DNA of 17,787 nucleotides from Amoebophrya sp. AT5.2. Taxonomy: Eukaryota; Sar; Dinophyceae; Syndiniales; Amoebophryaceae. The translations under genes were made by a program, and so were the position numbers. The notes under the pieces are model-generated. The model searched no databases. It saw nothing but the letters and a program-made list of their open reading frames with translations, and was not told the origin of the DNA. The stretch covers positions 1 to 17,787 of the forward strand of contig RXOD01004841.1 in assembly GCA_005223375.1 (NCBI GenBank), written 5' to 3'. Each line of letters opens with the position of its first letter. The stretch's first letter is position 1. Shown one piece after another: positions 16,660 through 17,787 of the stretch.

Positions 16660-17571
16660 TAGCTACGAAATAAAGACTAAATGAGTGTTCTTGTCTACAT
16701 CTACATGTACATATCCTTCACGTCTATACGAAAACGCGGCCCTACGATACCTCTTCATCCAACAGTAGTGGCGCCTGGTCGTGTACAAGAGTAGTATATT
16801 AGCTGTAAGTGTAACAAACTGTATAGCTTGATGCTTGTTGAGCTTCAAGCTCAAGCATGTTTGGCTTTGGGCAGCTAGTAGAACTAGAAGAAGATCTGGT
16901 TCTCCTAGAGCTACACAAGAATGGAGTTCGTTGGTGAAGATGATGCAATTCGTTGGTAAACAACAAGAGGAAGACATCGGTTAAACTGTATTCACGCACG
17001 TTCTACTTGCTGTGGTGCCTCTGGCTGTGCCTGTGTTCGTTTTTGGTAGATCATGACCAAATGAGCCTAAGCACTATGCTTGACGATCATGAATGGACGA
17101 CGGCAGATGAAATGCGTTGTTGCGCTATTAGATGGCAGAAGGAGTCAGTGATGCTTAGCTTTACTTTCGTCCTTATTTGAGTGAGCCATGCCCGCTTTCC
17201 CCGGGAAACGTAGCGCTACACTCCGCCACAGTGCTACTAGAGTTTCGATTACGATTGTATTTGGATAATATAGAATCTGCTGCAATGATATTGAATAGCA
17301 TACGAAGAAGATAATCGGGAAAAGTCAAGAACCAACCGCCTCGAACTCGGCCCGCTGCTGAGCTCTCGAGGGCGCGCCCTTCGAGCTTTCCCCTTGCTAA
17401 TTAATTTGTTGTTGTTTATTTGAATGAGTATGAGTTGTTGTAACGATCAACACCGGAGCGGAGTTCTGTCCGCTTCTTCTCCGACGACCACGTGTAGATG
17501 TAGAAGTTAGTATCTACACATACTTATTTAGCTCTCTCGTCAAAAATGAGGCGAGATATACTTAATCGTGC
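16660..17571. other. intergenic region, no firm gene
   Basis: A-T-richer sequence with scattered short ORFs and no coding bias in most of it. The only coding-like stretch is on the minus strand at about 17398-17315 (ARGKLEGRALESSAAGRVRG), which could be an exon of the gene entering from the right edge. No RNA gene was recognised. Confidence 0.25.
17361..17387. repeat. GC-rich near-palindrome
   Basis: AGCTCTCGAGGGCGCGCCCT followed by TCGAGCT is an almost perfect 27-nt inverted repeat centred on GGGCGCGCCC. It lies about 190 nt beyond the stop of the right-edge gene fragment and shares the GGCGCGCC core with the hairpin in the last DMT-gene intron. Confidence 0.6.
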
Positions 17572-17787
17572 TCAAAACTGGAACCTTCGTGGATTTCCGC
17601 GTAGCCCTGTGCTGGTGGTATCCGAGCGGGAACGTGCCATCTGCTTGTTTCCTTTGGACCCCCCGAACGACTCCCGTACCATATTCCGGTCCAGACCAAG
17701 CGATTCGCGGCCGAGATGGCCACCGATCTGGAAATTGTCCACCTTACTCAGAGAAATCACGCCGAGCCCCCACGGAATCGGCTCCCC
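17572..17787 (-). CDS. 3'-terminal fragment of an unrecognised gene (partial at right edge)
   Basis: The minus-strand frame is open from the window edge for 71 codons to TGA at 17574-17572. It reads …GEPIPWGLGVISLSKVDNFQ… and later …MARSRSDTTSTGLRGNPRRF…. Composition is Gly/Arg/Ser-rich with two similar segments, GRESLGLDRNM and RESFGGSKGN. No domain is recognised. A GTACGG donor of the type used in this window follows DRNM at about 17684. The coding exon may therefore end there and continue at about 17398-17315, in which case the TGA would be intronic. Confidence 0.4.
   Translation of the reverse strand, partial: GEPIPWGLGVISLSKVDNFQIGGHLGRESLGLDRNMVRESFGGSKGNKQMARSRSDTTSTGLRGNPRRFQF

Noticed and set aside
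1..17787. tRNA, rRNA, spliced-leader RNA, snRNA, CRISPR arrays, viral or toxin genes
   Set aside because: I scanned by eye for characteristic motifs and repeat spacing and found none. A covariance-model scan would be needed to exclude divergent small RNAs.

Overview
The window is nuclear DNA of a unicellular eukaryote. Its genes are split by many introns of about 80-320 nt. Coding third positions favour G/C, and short genes sit close together. Three large minus-strand genes could be assembled by joining reading frames at phase-compatible splice sites. Many 5' splice sites begin GTAC instead of GTRAGT. At least one intron cannot be a GT-AG intron and looks like a short inserted element (an introner) flanked by direct repeats. 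These traits fit dinoflagellate-lineage alveolates, in particular syndinian parasites of the Amoebophrya type, where invasive introners and non-canonical introns are known. The organism assignment is inference; no rRNA or other marker gene is present.

Layout from left to right. 1-1796: coding-like minus-strand pieces running off the left edge (clearest exon 1674-1478) and a plus-strand ORF for a small secreted Cys-containing protein (1274-1471). 1797-6277 minus: an eight-exon polytopic transporter of the drug/metabolite transporter (DMT) superfamily, about 1022 aa, with a long low-complexity N-terminus and a large non-membrane insert. 6278-7997: mostly non-coding, with simple repeats, one candidate Cys-rich minus ORF and one coding-like plus stretch. 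8015-11534 minus: a six-exon copine of about 888 aa with a predicted N-myristoylation signal, two C2 domains, a vWA domain, a UBA-like segment and a C-terminal RING finger. 11535-12556: intergenic, with weak coding-like segments. 12557-15498 minus: a four-exon ankyrin-repeat protein of about 782 aa. About 15786-16659 plus: exons of an unrecognised gene divergent from the ankyrin gene. 16660-17571: nothing firm. 17572-17787 minus: the 3' end of a gene entering from the right edge.

The genes do not form an obvious pathway. The copine-RING protein would be a membrane-recruited, Ca2+-responsive ubiquitin ligase candidate, the DMT protein a solute carrier, and the ankyrin protein a scaffold. The most unusual signals are (i) two diverged copies of an inverted-repeat element at introns of the transporter and ankyrin genes, one apparently inserted into ankyrin coding sequence with an in-frame duplicated target, where conventional GT-AG splicing would leave a stop codon; (ii) the combined copine-RING architecture; and (iii) the GTAC bias of donor sites. 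All exon boundaries are manual predictions without transcript data.
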